This document shows positions 35,029 through 47,325 of a DNA stretch of 64,000 nt, in pieces. The stretch's first letter is position 1; each line of letters starts with the position of its first letter. The notes under the pieces are model-generated. The model saw nothing but the letters and a program-made list of their open reading frames with translations. It was not told where the DNA came from and made no database searches. The position numbers and the translations under genes were made by a program. The DNA is from Turbatrix aceti (taxonomy: Eukaryota; Nematoda; Chromadorea; Rhabditida; Panagrolaimidae): positions 4,216,816 to 4,280,815 of the forward strand of contig OZ017769.1 in NCBI GenBank assembly GCA_963969345.1, read 5' to 3'.

Positions 35029-37366
35029 ATGCATAGGCATAATTTTTGCGTATATAGTTGCCCTAATCTTTTGCACTTATATGTCGACTGATTAGGGAAG
35101 CCCGGGGTTAACACAAATGATTAAAAACCGGTCATCTTTCTTGCACAAATTATACTACAATGATTATATTATACAATTGCAAAATAATGTCCAGAAAAAA
35201 AAGAATGAAAAAATAAAATGAAAAATGTATTTTATTTTTTACTTTATTTTTTTTTCTTCTTTTTTGGAAATTCTTTCGTACCGCGTGCGGATGAGACGGA
35301 TGAAAGACAATTCAATGAAAAGGCGATAATTCGTTGTTTTGATTAACTTATCATCCGATTTGAGTGACTGGAGACGCTTTTCAATCTCTTGTCCCTTGAT
35401 GACATGTGGTAAGTGTAGGGTACATCGCTGGATTTTGACGGAATTTGCATCTCAAATTGAGGATCAAAGCGATTTTTGTAGTTCTAAAATGTTGTTTTCC
35501 TCGGAGGACGTGCAATATTTTAATGAAAAGTGGAATGAAGATTCTAAAACGGGGATATCACTTGAACGGGTTTTATTCGTAATCACAGAGTGATTATGAA
35601 TAGAGCTTGTTGATGTTATATCGCCTTGCTAAGGATTCTTATTAGAATGTTTCATGCACTGTATGTTGCGTGAAACCTTCTGCTGATTAGGGTCTGTGCC
35701 AGAGTTGTCGTTAGAGTCAAGTAGCTGTATAATTTCGACTCATTCGACAACATTGGTTTGCGTGGTGCCGTCGGTGTACTTCTGAACCCACCGGCCGACA
35801 CACCGGCAAATCAGGACATCTTTGTTATCTTTTGACACTGAATGGTGTTTCATCAACAAAAAAAACATGTTTATGAGCTGCATGACCCGGAATGAACTGT
35901 TACGTAGATATACATGTTGTTGATGCCGTTGATGATAGCCACAACAATTTATAAATATTTTGTTTTCATAAGATCTCGGAACAACGTCGTCTAATTGAAG
36001 CAACAAGATTTTGTTTTTGCAGAACATCAACCAACAAGGAAGGGGACGAGGTCGCTTACAACACGCTAATTAGCAACACTTCGGTCACCATCGTTTTTTT
36101 TTGTGTCATCCGTTACCGTAATGAGAGTAGACTCTTGTACTACTATTTTCTGTTTTTAGACCGGAACACCTAATTGTCATCGTTTGTGGGCCCACCGGGG
36201 AAATACGGATTACCCAGAGTTCCGCAAAGTGGAACGCTCATTTGGTCGTGCGAGGGCGAAACTAGGAAACAACCGAGACTATCAACATAACATTTGTCGG
36301 GGGAAAGCGTTATGTTTCTAGTCCCAGGTGCCTTAGTTGGTCTGTGCGGTCGAATCAGGAATGTGCCGAGCCCTTGGTCTGCGGCACTTTACAAAAGTAT
36401 GTAACAAATTCTAAATATAGCCACGCATTTGTCGACTACATGGAAGTCGTCTCACTCACGGTCTCGCAATTAAAAGTAAACAACACAAATCGTATCCGCT
36501 TCAGGCTGCGCGGAAAAGGGCACCTGAAAAAATATGTCAAAATGTACACGTGCCAATCAGGGCACTTGAAAGTGACTGTTTTGCTTGCATTTTTTTTCAC
36601 TCAGCATTCAAAAGTGATGATGTCGTGCTTTCATCAGATGAGATCCATATTTAGAAAACATTTTTTTGTACTAAAAATTTGATATTACGCTACATACAAG
36701 TTTTACAATGACGTCAAAAATGTTTTCTCGCTTAAAAAAAAGCATGATGTTTTTTAATCAAGTACCGTAACGCAAGTGTCTGATTTGTTTGGCTTCCGTG
36801 AGTGTTACGCGGACTCCTCAATACGGACTTGTTGTACGTACGCAATTTAAATTTGTATCCACAAACTGTTTTGAACTCACTCCGCATTTCCTGCTTTGTT
36901 TTGTGTTTGTTTTCTTCTTTTTTTTTCATCAACACAAATTGGCGTTTGCAATTACGCAACTTCGACGTCAGTGGCTTCTGAAGCATGTAGGTCCTCGAAA
37001 CGCGTAGCGCGTACACATCATCCGGAAGCGAATGCAAGTTCAATTTATATTATAGCTCCATTGTTCTGGCATGCATGATAAATAATAAATATAATGTTGG
37101 CGGCTTGGCGTAGGTGTTTTTTTCTAGTTTCCAGTCAGTGAGTTGGCGTTCGTTGTTTTCAGCCGGGCGAAAAGGGCAAGCGATCGAAAACATTAAACAA
37201 TGGAGAGGGGGTTGTTTACGGACCGTTTCGGCTAACAAACAAACAAGAAAACGGTAGGTAGGTAGGTACTATCGGCGGAAAGTGGTATTAGCACGCGGTG
37301 CTGTATACTCTTGGCATTAGCGGCGGAAATGGCAAGCCACGAACCTGTCATGTTTCTTGTTTGTGT

Positions 37367-37591
37367 TTACCCCTGAGATGAAGAGTTGAAGAGTTCGGCA
37401 CGGTGCAAAGCCAAGTACTCTTCGGTCCGACAACAATTTGGAGGTCGGAGGAGGTCAAAGACCTCAAAGATGTCATTCTCGAATTCTACAGATGTTTTTT
37501 TAATCCGCACGCATTCTGCCGTTACCACGCATTCCTCGCGGATGGGATAAGGCGATCCGTCGGTCTCATCTGCTTTCGGATCTTTGCCCTC
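37367..37591 (-). CDS. Possible terminal exon of an unidentified gene
   Basis: On minus, an acceptor-like CTGTCTTTGGCAG is followed by about 74 open codons ending with TAA. The predicted peptide is well mixed and acidic (VEFENDIFEVFDLLRPPNC), unlike random A/T-rich frames here. No ATG in frame, so it would need an upstream exon, perhaps in the open stretch at 37900-38286, which I could not join convincingly. Could be chance. Confidence 0.25.
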   Translation of the reverse strand, partial: EGKDPKADETDGSPYPIREECVVTAECVRIKKTSVEFENDIFEVFDLLRPPNCCRTEEYLALHRAELFNSSSQG

Positions 37592-38654
37592 TGCCAAAGA
37601 CAGTCAAATTCTTTCCGTGATGGTTAGTAAAAAATTAGATGCACGTACAAAAATAAATCTTGTTTTGTCTCGTCCTATGACAAAACGCGGTTAATTTGAG
37701 TATAGTGCCTTCGTTTGGTGATTAGACTACTGCCGTGATGGATTCTAAATAGATGGCAAAAACAGAGTTCTCATATCCCACGGATTTGCGCACTCGATTA
37801 AACCATTGCTAATCGGTATCGTACATTTTGAGATAAAAATTCCACTGACCACTTTTTTGAGAAAACAATTTTTTTGCTGGCGATTAAAAATGTATTTAAG
37901 AGGAAATCAAAGCATAAACACAGCACAACACATAATAAAGTGCCTTGGTACGTACAATTCGTGTCGAAAGGTGTCCTGCTTGGCAACAAGATTGTAGGCT
38001 CGCTCTTAATTAGCTCAGTGAGCTTTTGAGCTGTCCGATTGTTGCTGACATGAGCTACAGTCGCGGCTAATTGGGTACGTACTCGCTTTTGTGGTGACGT
38101 TAGACGTTGGATGTTGGGGACGTAATTAGACTGCCAGAAGGGCATGCGCTGTGTGGGGTGCACGTGAATGGTTTCGGGCTCTGTAGTCTTGCGAACAGCA
38201 AACCAACCAGCTAAATAAATACCTTCTTGAGCTGTTTTTTGCCGCCGACGAAGGAGACAGAACACAGAACGAACGCCGAATAACAAAGTAGTACAATCGG
38301 ATTTCGAGAGTTCACTTTTTGTTAATCCTACAAGAGGAAATAACTAAATAATCGGCTGCATTTGTAAGCATACCTGTAGACCTGTAGCCAGGTAGCTACC
38401 GTAAACCCTCGAGTTATCATGTTTCCCTGTTTCCTTCCTGTTTCTTCTCCAATCCATAATTCACACCTTTTTGAAATAATAACTTTTATCGCTATGAACC
38501 AACAATAAACTTATTACCAACGAATAAAATGACGAATAAATACAATCGGTACGGTACCGGGGTTATGAACTACTTTTGAAAAGGGACAAAAGGATGCCAG
38601 AGGGGATACAAGTATTCACACGGATCCGGAACGAAGGCTGAAGCTTTGAGCTGG

Positions 38655-39101
38655 TCAGCACGTCTTCGCGATGTCAGATTGCGAACAGCCGTAGGCACAG
38701 CACTCAGCGGGCGTCATGGCATCCGCGTCGGCGGCAACGATGTGGTTTCCGCTGTGGTAGAGGGCCTTGCAGATCCTGTGCTGAGTCTTGTAGAATCGGA
38801 TTCCGCAGAGTCGCTTTGGTTCGTCGTCAGCCGCGACAACAGAAGCAAAGATGTCGTGGCGGTCGGTTGGCGAAGCTGCGGCGGGAGCGATGACAAGGCT
38901 CAGAAGCAGGCACGAAGCCAACACGTAGTACAGAACCGTCTGACGACCCGCGAACCCGAAGTTGTTGTTGGAGGCATCGGACGTGGAAGAAGAGCTGTCC
39001 GACGCTGCTTGCGAAGACTTTGGGGTCCTCCAGGATGTCCTGAAGGCCGGTGTCGTTGCCGAGGACGAAGAAGAAGCAAGAGAGTAGTCAGGAGACGACA
39101 T
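38655..39101 (-). CDS. ins: Insulin-like peptide precursor
   Basis: Single exon, 148 residues. The C-terminal half shows a canonical insulin pattern: B chain LCGIRFYKTQHRIC (11 residues between cysteines), a short connecting stretch, then A chain CCAYGCSQSDIAKTC (CC-3-C-8-C), ending directly after the last Cys. Four cysteines form the standard six-Cys set together with these, giving the A-B fold. A hydrophobic stretch (VLYYVLASCLLLSLVIA, about residues 55-71) should act as signal peptide or signal anchor, but it is preceded by about 53 residues rich in Ser/Ala, which is unusual. No Met occurs between the ATG and the hydrophobic stretch, so either the long N-terminus is real or the true start lies in another exon. 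Secreted ligand for a DAF-2-type insulin receptor. Confidence 0.75.
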   Translation of the reverse strand: MSSPDYSLASSSSSATTPAFRTSWRTPKSSQAASDSSSSTSDASNNNFGFAGRQTVLYYVLASCLLLSLVIAPAAASPTDRHDIFASVVAADDEPKRLCGIRFYKTQHRICKALYHSGNHIVAADADAMTPAECCAYGCSQSDIAKTC

Positions 39102-39790
39102 GTCGATTGATGTACAAGTGAAACTGGAAGTTAGATGAGCTATGGAGATGATAGCGAGTATTCCAAGCTGACCGGGGGATACTTATACCCCTCAGCCGGC
39201 TACGGCAGGTAGTAGGCCCCGCCCCAGATTACACGTGCCCTCCCCGGTTGTCCAAAACGCGTAAACAAGCGCAAGCGCGCACGGCACAATTCAGCTGGTC
39301 GCTCCACCCCCTTATTTTTTTTCTTCCTGCGCGGTCCTGCCTCCTGCCTCCTGGGCCGCGCAGACTTGGCCGGGGCGTGCTTGTGTGCCGAGAGAACAAT
39401 GCAAAGCCCGATTTGTTTTTTGTACTGCTTTGTCGACGAGTTCTGCCGTCCGAGTTGTAGTTTGCACCATAAAAAGGTGCGCGGATAATCGTAAACAACT
39501 CCGCTTCCATTGTTTGCGTGGATCTGGTAATCGTGCAAAAAGCCGACGTAAAAAGAAGTTCAAATCTGCCTGGGTTGCGTGTTAGGAAAGAAAAAAAACA
39601 AAGAAACAGAGAAGTAAAAGCATAAAAAAGGTCACACAAAAATAGACCTTTTTTAAAAGTAAAAAGGTTGACGAAGAAAAAAGAAACGCAAAAGAAACCC
39701 AGTTTCTTTTCTTTTTCTTTCGTGTACAAAAAAATGTTGTGTACTCTGAACACACTACGGTAGTGATAAAAAATACTGCAAAAGGTTATT

Positions 39791-39862
39791 TGGAGATACG
39801 GGGGTTTGAACCCCGGACTTCCCGCATGCGAAGCGGGCGCTCTACCACTGAGCTATATCCCC
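39791..39862 (-). tRNA. tRNA-Ala(CGC)
   Basis: 72 nt on minus: acceptor GGGGATA/TATCTCC, D arm AGCTCAGTGGTAGAGC, anticodon stem CCCGC/GCGGG with loop TTCGCAT (anticodon CGC), T loop TTCAAAC, discriminator A. No intron. Confidence 0.93.
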
Positions 39863-40446
39863 GTGTTTTTCGAAATTCCCGAAAAAAATCAAACCACCCA
39901 GGAAGTGAATTTTTTACTCTCCGATTTCTGATTTGCCAGAAGCTTCTGCAAAATCCATCAACACTCTGCTTTGTGCTGGATTCGAGCCATTAGTGTAGTG
40001 TTGATGTGTTTTCGGTGACACGGTGTTTATGCGAGATGACCTTGTTGCCTGTCTGCGCAGTCATCATCTGCCGTGACGCACGAAAAAAAGCCTGATTGCT
40101 GTGTTTATTTTTGTCTAGACCGTGTCCAATAGTCAAATTTAGATATATTAATGTTGCAGAATCCGACAGGGTCCTTCGATCGGTGGCACGTACCCCCGCA
40201 TCCCCAGCGGAAGTTGTTTAGAACTCTCCCTTCGCCCGTGACCACCCGGTGACCCAATTTTTTTCTGGTCATGTCAAAAACGTCTCTGTATATTTTTTGT
40301 GAAATATTATAATTACCGTACATTATTAATAACATACACACACAGAGAGGGGTGAAAGTGCACCCCCCGGGCATATCCGGGTGAGGAATTACGAAAGTGA
40401 GTCAGTCACTCACTCAAGGAAGAAATGAAAATTTTGAAAGTAGATA

Positions 40447-40480
40447 GATATGCGTTTATCGTCGTCGATAAACGCATATC
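40447..40480. repeat. Perfect 15-bp stem-loop
   Basis: GATATGCGTTTATCG and CGATAAACGCATATC are exact reverse complements separated by four nt (TCGT). Intergenic; role unknown. Confidence 0.7.
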
Positions 40481-42361
40481 CAGAAAACAGAAAATTGAGT
40501 TCGACTTCGTTTTTTTTTTCGGTGACACAAGAAATCTTAAGACAGTTGTTTGTCTTGACAAAAACTGTTGTTTGGGTGCCAGGCTAGGTGTGCACGTGGC
40601 AAAATCATACGTGCGATGGTGCCATCAGAAAAAGAGACAGCTTTTAGAGTTCTCCATCAGCTGTACCATACGGTGCCAATGGGTTGTTGCTCGAAAAGCT
40701 TTCTTTGCAATTACGATTACGATTACGAGATTCTAGGGGGATTTTGGACGTGTCGAACGAACACCGGGGGAGATTTCCAGTTGGCATGCATAACAACTCA
40801 GAGCAACATCAAAAAAACAAAAAAAAACAAAAATAGAGTGCAATTTTGATGTTCAAAAGTCAGTTCCAAAACACAAATGTGTTTTCCCAGATTTGTAAGA
40901 AAAAGTGAAATCACGTTTTCTTTTTTCTAAAAATATTTATTTCAACGTTTCTAAACTATTTTCAGATTTATTTTCTGCAACGGTGACATGCACTTTATTA
41001 GCTCTACTGAAAATCACGTGCTTGAACCTTTCACATCGCAAAAAATTGTTTTTCGTATAAAGTACAAAAATGTACCTACAAGCCATTTACGTGGGCTCCC
41101 AGGGGCAAACCGTTGCAAGTCGTTGCGTGTCGTAGATGTATCCAGTTTGGGTCCGCTAATTGGCACAGCCACGCTCCCCTGGGCTCTCTCGGGCGAGCGA
41201 GCGACGGCATCATGCTTTGTTTTCGGTGAAAGTGCTCTGAGAACAACAGGTCATCGCTGAGCAGAGCACCTCTTTGTCTTTGTGAGCTCATTTCTGTCAG
41301 CGTTGGATGATGACGACTGGCTCAAGTGGTTATTTACGGTGTTGTTCTGAGTGTCTAAATCCGAATTCGAATACAAATCCGTTCAAGAAACCAAAAAAAA
41401 GGTGACGACAGCTCACTTAGGGATAGATGTATGGATACTTTTGCCGGGATTAGTGACGTCCAAGTCTCGCTTGCTTTTTGCTCTTACTTTTTGCAGGTGA
41501 AATTTGTACATTGCACAACAAACATGTTTTATAGGATAATTTACAAACTTTTTTGCAGAAATTGAAAAGAATAAAATCAGCACATTGCAATCAATCATTT
41601 TTTAAAACAAATTTTTTTCGAAAGGTCATAATTTTTTGATAAGCAGGGAAATGTGCCTGGCATGCAAACAAACTCGGATCCGTACCGAGCCTGCAATTAT
41701 TATGAGGCGACCCACATTGCTTGCAGGGGTCCTACAAAGGGTCTGGGTCTGGCGCCGGTCAATCAACCTGCCCGCCTGTCTGCCTGCCTACCTGCGACAG
41801 ACGTGTATCCCCTTAATGGCCGTTGTCATCGTTGTCGTTGGCGTCGCTGACCAGCTGCAGGCACTACTCCATCGTTGCGGTACTCTCCTCCCTCCTCCTG
41901 GGTCACCACCGTCATCTCAGGTGACACCTCGGATATCCCCAACGACGGCGACGACTGCGCGCGTTCGTCCGGATTTCAAGAATCATCCAATTACGCCAAC
42001 GACGTTTCGGTTTCTATCGAGCTGGTTCGCGTGCCTCCGCGATCATTGTTTCATTTTTTGTTCGCTTCGGGCTGCGTATTTTTTTTTTTCGGTGGTCGTC
42101 AATCATTCGGACGGAGGATTCACTGAGTCACGGTCAATAAATTCTCCTGGCCGGTCCATTGAAGCCATTTATTTTACTTTGATCGAAATTATTTTATTCA
42201 CTGGAGTCCAGAAAACAGATTACAAATGCCACCCGTTCGATGGAGGAAGGCACGAGGCCTTCTTCGGCGAATACACTTTTTTTTGGTTTGTTTTCTTGAT
42301 TTTCTGGGGTGTTATCCAACTTTTTAAATATTTTTATTTTTTTTAGACAATTCTGGTAGCC

Positions 42362-45300
42362 ATGACAGCAGTGATGCCGGCGTCTGGCATCTCGATCGAC
42401 AACGACATCGTCGGCGAGCCGGATATTGAATGTCTCGACCAGGAAATCAGAGTGTGGGTAAAAACGCGGAAGGTCTTCGCCGGCCGAATCTACGCCAAGG
42501 GCCACGCGGATGATAACGACTGCGCGAGAGACGATTTCGCAAAGCTGCGCACGAAGAAACCGCATTACGATCTCTCGCTTGGAATGTGTGGCATGAAAAG
42601 TTTGCGATCGGTTTGTTTTTTTCTTAAAAATTTTTAAACTATTTTTTTCTTGAAGTTCGATCCCCGAGGCATGTACTACGGTATCACGATCGTCGTCAGC
42701 TTCCACCCGCTCTTCATCACGAAGGTCGATCAGGCGTTCCACGTCAAATGTTTCTTCGAGGAAGCCAACAGAGGGCTGACTGCCGAGCTCGGTGTCAGGT
42801 AAGTCAACATACTTTCCGTTTTTCTCAGAATTGTCTGTAAAACTTTTGTCTGAACAATATTCAACAGACAAGCTTTGTTTGTTTTTTTTTCGTTGCTCTA
42901 TTGTATCTATGTTGAACACCTGAAAATTGTGTCTTCCTGTACTCTTCGGCGAAAAATCGATGGCAGAGATTTTCTGACCCAGAAAAAAACCCTGCGCAAT
43001 ACCTCTTTTTTTCGCCCTCTTAGCCAAAGCATGATTCGATTCGACTCGCGCATGCATGCATCGGGGGTACTTATTACACGCGCAGCCAGCATCTTTGATG
43101 TAGATTCACATGCAAAAAAGTATCGTATTAATTGAGGAAGCGTACAGCGCTGAGGTAGTTTTTTAGGGCCCGAGGGGAGTTTTGCTAGACAGATATCAAC
43201 TTTGCGGTGTTGACTTGATCTGGTCTGTCTCCGGGCACAGACCATTTTCACTTGAAAAAACTTTTAAATTTAAAAAAAATAAAAGTTTGCTGACGTGCAT
43301 AATTGCAAAAAACTACTTTGGTAATGGATTAAATGGGATTTCTAAAATCCAATTCACGGATATCGGTCGTGACCGATCGGATTTTTTAATCGTAACTTAC
43401 CTGCATTAAAAAATCCGAGTAGACTAGACTTTCTCTTTTAAAAGCCCCTCTTCCATGGATTTTTACTTATTTTTCGGTAGGCAATGTGAGTCATGCATGC
43501 AACGGTCTAAGGAGTAGGCGAAAAGTGAAAACCCCGTTCGTCGAAGGCGACGTGGACCGAGGGAAAAATTGAGAGAGAGCGAGCGAGCGCATGAAATTGC
43601 AATTACCGGTCACTCACCGTGTTTACAAGACGCAAGAAATCAGGCAAACACAATTAGACGATTATTTTGCACACCGTTGAAGGAGTGGACGGAGTGAATT
43701 AATTTTTTTTATAATACATACAATACCGGCGACGCAATTTCAAAATTGTTGAAAACTACGCACAAAAAAAATATATTTGATTGTACACAGGATTTAACTG
43801 AATTACGGATTAATTACAGCATGATCCCGACGACGGAGGTCGAAGCACGCCACGGAATCCCTGGATGCACGTATTCCATTCACCGGGCGTCCATCGATGA
43901 CCTGGACGCCGGAAAACCCGCGGGCGCGCCAATACAATTCTCAAAGGTCGGCGACAAAGTTCTCCACCAATTTCACTGCGATGACCGTGAGTTGAACAAT
44001 TGGGAGCAAAAAAAAACAATTGCAAGTGTTACCAACTTTCCCTGGGGGTGATGCCCAAAAAATTGCAAAAGAATTGATCTCGGCCGGGATCGAACCGGCG
44101 ATCTTCAGTGTGTGAGACTGACGAGGTTACCACTGCTCCACGAGACCGTGCAAAAATAGGCCATTTCGCCTGTCCATAGGCTGTCTTATTTTTTCTTTTT
44201 TTGTTGGACAAAAAAATGAAATTCACCTTATTACGGGTGTTTAATTTGTTTTTTTAACAAACTTGTTTTCAGAAATGTTCGGGATCCTCATCAACAATTG
44301 TTATGTCACGGATGGGGTCAACAAGCGTGCCGACGTCATAGATGCCCGAGGCTGTCCGGTGGACCCTCTGCTCATCACAGGAATTCGTTATTCCGACGAC
44401 ATGCAGCGCGCCTACGCCGAGAGCCAGGTCTTCAAATTCGCGGATCGTCCCGGGGTCTGGTTCTTCTGCCAGATCCAGATGTGTATGAAAAAGGAAGGAA
44501 TGTGCGATGGCATTACGCCTCCTACCTGCGGCGACGGCGAGGGCGGAAAATCTTCGCTTGTGTCGACCATAAAATCCAGCCGGCCTCGAGCCGGTCGACC
44601 GAGACAGCCGCCTTCTGCCAGCCCCGATGAGTACGAATACGGCGGTGATAATATTTCGCCTCCCACGAAGCAGCGTCCGCCGTCGACCAAGATCGACAAA
44701 AGCGAATACGACGGTGATGGAAATCAGAATGACGATACAGACGCCATAGAAGAAGATGAAGACAACGAAGATGCCAACTCTTCGCCCTACCGTCCGACAA
44801 AGGCTCCGAAGCGTCAAGATGTGACTTACGGTCTGGATTCTGAAGAATACGATGCAAAAGAGCCAGTGACTGTTTTCGGCCCGGCTGTTGCCCCAGAGGC
44901 TTCCAACGCCTTCAACAGAGACAGCAAGCATGGAAAAAAACCTGACAGGTCGGATATTGTGTCGACCGATTTTGAAACTGCGGACGATCTTTCGCGGGGC
45001 AGGAAAACGAATAGTAATTCTCGGGGGACGCCGAATGATACAAACTCGGATTACGTGGACTACAACAGCGATGTTACCATTCCGCCGAATTTAACTGACC
45101 TGCTGGCGAATTTGCCCGATGATATCAACGCGGATAGTTTGCAGAGGCTTTTCCGGGACAGCGTCGCTGATCGAAGGACGTTGTTGCAGGGCTTTGACGA
45201 GCTTATCAACAAGGTGAGTGCTTGTTTATGGCATAAAATATTTTTTTGAATTAAAAAAAACTTTTTTTGATTTTTACAAAAAATTGTTTCCAAAAAGCAA

Positions 45301-46079
45301 TTTAATAACAATAAAGAAAAACAAAAAACAATTTTTTTTTCATTTACGACACTTCAAAGCTAATTTTCAAAAATATTTTTTTTACAAACGAAAAAAATGC
45401 ATATTTCATTTTCAGATGAAATCAGAAAAGCCCCGACCACCCACCTCGCTGAATAGACCCCCAACCCGGCGTTCAGGTGAAAAAATCGACACAATGCACG
45501 TTTCTTGGGAATCTCAGCGGATGGCACGGGATCTTGCGCTGAGTACCCGCGGCGACATACCCACACTTCCGACGCCTCAGGCATCGACTGCCATACGACC
45601 ACCCCACGAAGATCCCAACGCGCCACCCATGATTTCGGGCCAACTCCTCATCTACGACCTCGACGAAACACCGCCATCCGATGCCAATAACGAAGCCGTT
45701 CGTCTGATCGCCGCCACTGCCGGAGACTGTGCCATCAGCCGCCACGGCCTGCTTATTCTCAGTCTCGCGCTTGGATCGCTTGCCTCGCTCATGTTCTGCG
45801 TCATCGTCGCGCTCTGTTTCCGTCTCAGGACCGCCGGGGACAAAGGTTTGTTCACGTTCCAGAAATTTGAAGGGTCAATAAAAATCTTCAATTTCAGAAA
45901 TGTTGCTCGATTTTCACTCCGGGCCTAAGAACAGCTCATTTGACCATCGAACAAATTCTCTGAGGGCATCGACGCCCTCTTCGCCGTCATTTACCGTCTA
46001 CGATCCTTCCAGGGTAGCTTTTGGAGGAAACGGACGCCAACCATCCATCACAGACCTCATTAATAGAAGAAGCCACTAA
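42362..46079 (+). CDS. Cuticlin-like ZP-domain transmembrane protein (5' end incomplete)
   Basis: Exons: 42347-42610 (ATG at 42362, but the exon opens after an acceptor and reads TILVAMTAVMPASG, like the end of a signal peptide, so an upstream exon is likely), 42656-42798, 43820-43986, 44273-45213, 45416-45845, 45898-46079. About 703 residues from this ATG. The ZP domain runs from IDNDIVGEP to KKEGMCDGITPP; landmarks shared with nematode cuticlins are RGMYYG, HPLFITKVDQAFHVKCF, CTYSIHR, and CDGITPPTC. It is followed by a 330-residue acidic, disordered stalk and one membrane helix (LLILSLALGSLASLMFCVIVALCF), then a cytoplasmic tail. Such proteins polymerise in the apical matrix/cuticle after cleavage. 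A tRNA-Val sits in intron 3. Convergent with the first aldo-keto reductase (245 bp between ends). Confidence 0.85.
44075..44147 (-). tRNA. tRNA-Val(CAC), inside ZP gene intron
   Basis: 73 nt on minus: acceptor GGTCTCG/CGAGATC, anticodon stem TCAGT/ACTGA with loop CTCACAC (anticodon CAC), T loop TTCGATC, discriminator A. Lies antisense in intron 3 (43987-44272) of the ZP gene. Confidence 0.92.
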
Positions 46080-46166
46080 TCGCGTCGCCTACCGCTGTCT
46101 TTCATCCCGCTTAGTCCCTATTTAATCCATACAACGATCCCCTAATTATTTATGGTAGTCAAGATG

Positions 46167-46172
46167 AATAAA
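46167..46172 (+). terminator. Polyadenylation signal of ZP gene
   Basis: AATAAA 88 nt after the TAA stop. Confidence 0.5.
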
Positions 46173-46323
46173 TTTTCATACGACGACCACAAAACACATT
46201 TTTTTGCCCCTTTTGTTGTTCCATGTAATCCCAACACGACCGCCAAATCAAACAAATAAATAAATTGTTTATAACAAAAAGTATAATACAAAGTGGCTGA
46301 ATATCAGCCGTAAATTATAAAAA

Positions 46324-47325
46324 TCAAGCAGTTCGTCGTTCGTCGGCGAAGGGGTCTTCTGGGTGGCCGATGGCGAAGGATTGCGCAAACAACCGCGGCT
46401 GCTGTCGGACGCTGCCCAACTGGGTCATTTCCTGAGGAGTGAGTTCAAAGTCCCAGATGTCGGCATTTTCTCGAATGCGTTTTGGATTGGCTGATTTGGG
46501 GATGACCGAGACTCCAAGTTGCACGAGAAATCTCAAAACCACCTGCGCAGGTGTCTTGGAGTGTCGCTTGGCCGCGGAGAGAAGGAGTTCGTTTTCAAGG
46601 ACGGGCGGCGCTTCCGTGAAATCGTGAACGAAACCTTTGAGCGTGCATTGGGTTCGACTTGCTGATCCGAGGGGCGAGTATGCCGTTAGAGAAATGTTGT
46701 GCTTCTTGCAGAGTGTCTAAAAAATAGATTTATGAAAAAATCCGTTAAAATAAACGCTTACCCGAAGTTTCCGTTGCTGGAAGTACAGGTGAAGTTCCAC
46801 CTGGTTATTATGAATTGGCACACGGGCGATCTTAATCACGCGTTTGATCTGTTCAACATTGAAATTAGACACCCCGATGGATTTCGTCAATTTAAGGTCG
46901 TAGAGCCTTTCAAGACCTCTCCAGATATCCTCAACAGTCACCTCACGCAACTGCTCTGTCATGTCAACATTGAAAGCCGTCGGCATGTGAGCCAGGTAGA
47001 GATCGACATAATCCACGCGTAGTTTCCTCAGCGAGTCTTTTAACGCCGGTTCATGGCATTCAGGTGAGAGCTCGCCCGGTTGGATTTTGGTAGTGATAAA
47101 GACGTCTTCTCTTTTCACAAGGCCTTCCTCAATGGCCTCAGTCAGAGCGTCTCCAATAAGTTCCTCATTAAGATACCAAGCGGCAGTGTCAATAAGACGG
47201 TAGCCAGCGACAAAGGCCGTCTTGATAGCGGTGATGGCTTCTTCCCTGCTGGCAGCCTGCCACGTGCCGAGACCCAAGAGCGGCATCTGGACGCCGTTGG
47301 AGAGAGTGATGCAGGACTGCGACAT
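46324..47325 (-). CDS. Aldo-keto reductase, copy 1
   Basis: Two exons on minus: 46762-47325 and 46324-46716 (45-bp intron, phase 0), 318 residues. NADPH-dependent aldehyde/ketone reductase with the (beta/alpha)8 barrel. Catalytic tetrad visible: Asp in RLIDTAAWY, Tyr in AAWYLNE, Lys in ITTKI, His in YLAHMP. Also the family marks GLGTWQ and SIGVSNF, and the nicotinamide-phosphate clamp IPKSANPKRI. Probably cytosolic, detoxifying or metabolising small carbonyls. It is the most divergent of the four copies here (C-terminal region around SRTQCTLKGF replaces the SPGR loop). Confidence 0.9.

Larger units (their letters stand above)
35017..38654. other. Intergenic region with only weak exon candidates
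   Basis: After the FOCAD-like polyA signal no gene is firm. Two weak minus-strand candidates are noted at 37367-37591 and 37900-38286. Short GTAGGTAGGTAGG repeat at 37255-37268. Confidence 0.35.
39102..42346. other. Intergenic region with tRNA-Ala
   Basis: Other than tRNA-Ala (39791-39862), I see no gene. A 15-bp perfect stem with 4-nt loop lies at 40447-40480. An open minus frame at 40105-40374 with a Cys-containing end is unexplained. The 5' exon encoding the ZP protein's signal peptide should lie near the right end but I could not identify it. Confidence 0.4.

Noticed and set aside
35740..36030. 96-codon frame on minus
   Set aside because: No splice context, low-complexity mixture and no recognisable motif; consistent with chance.
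41636..42346. Long open frame upstream of the ZP gene as its first exon
   Set aside because: Composition is repetitive and there is no donor giving a correct phase into the ZP exon; the real signal-peptide exon remains unidentified.
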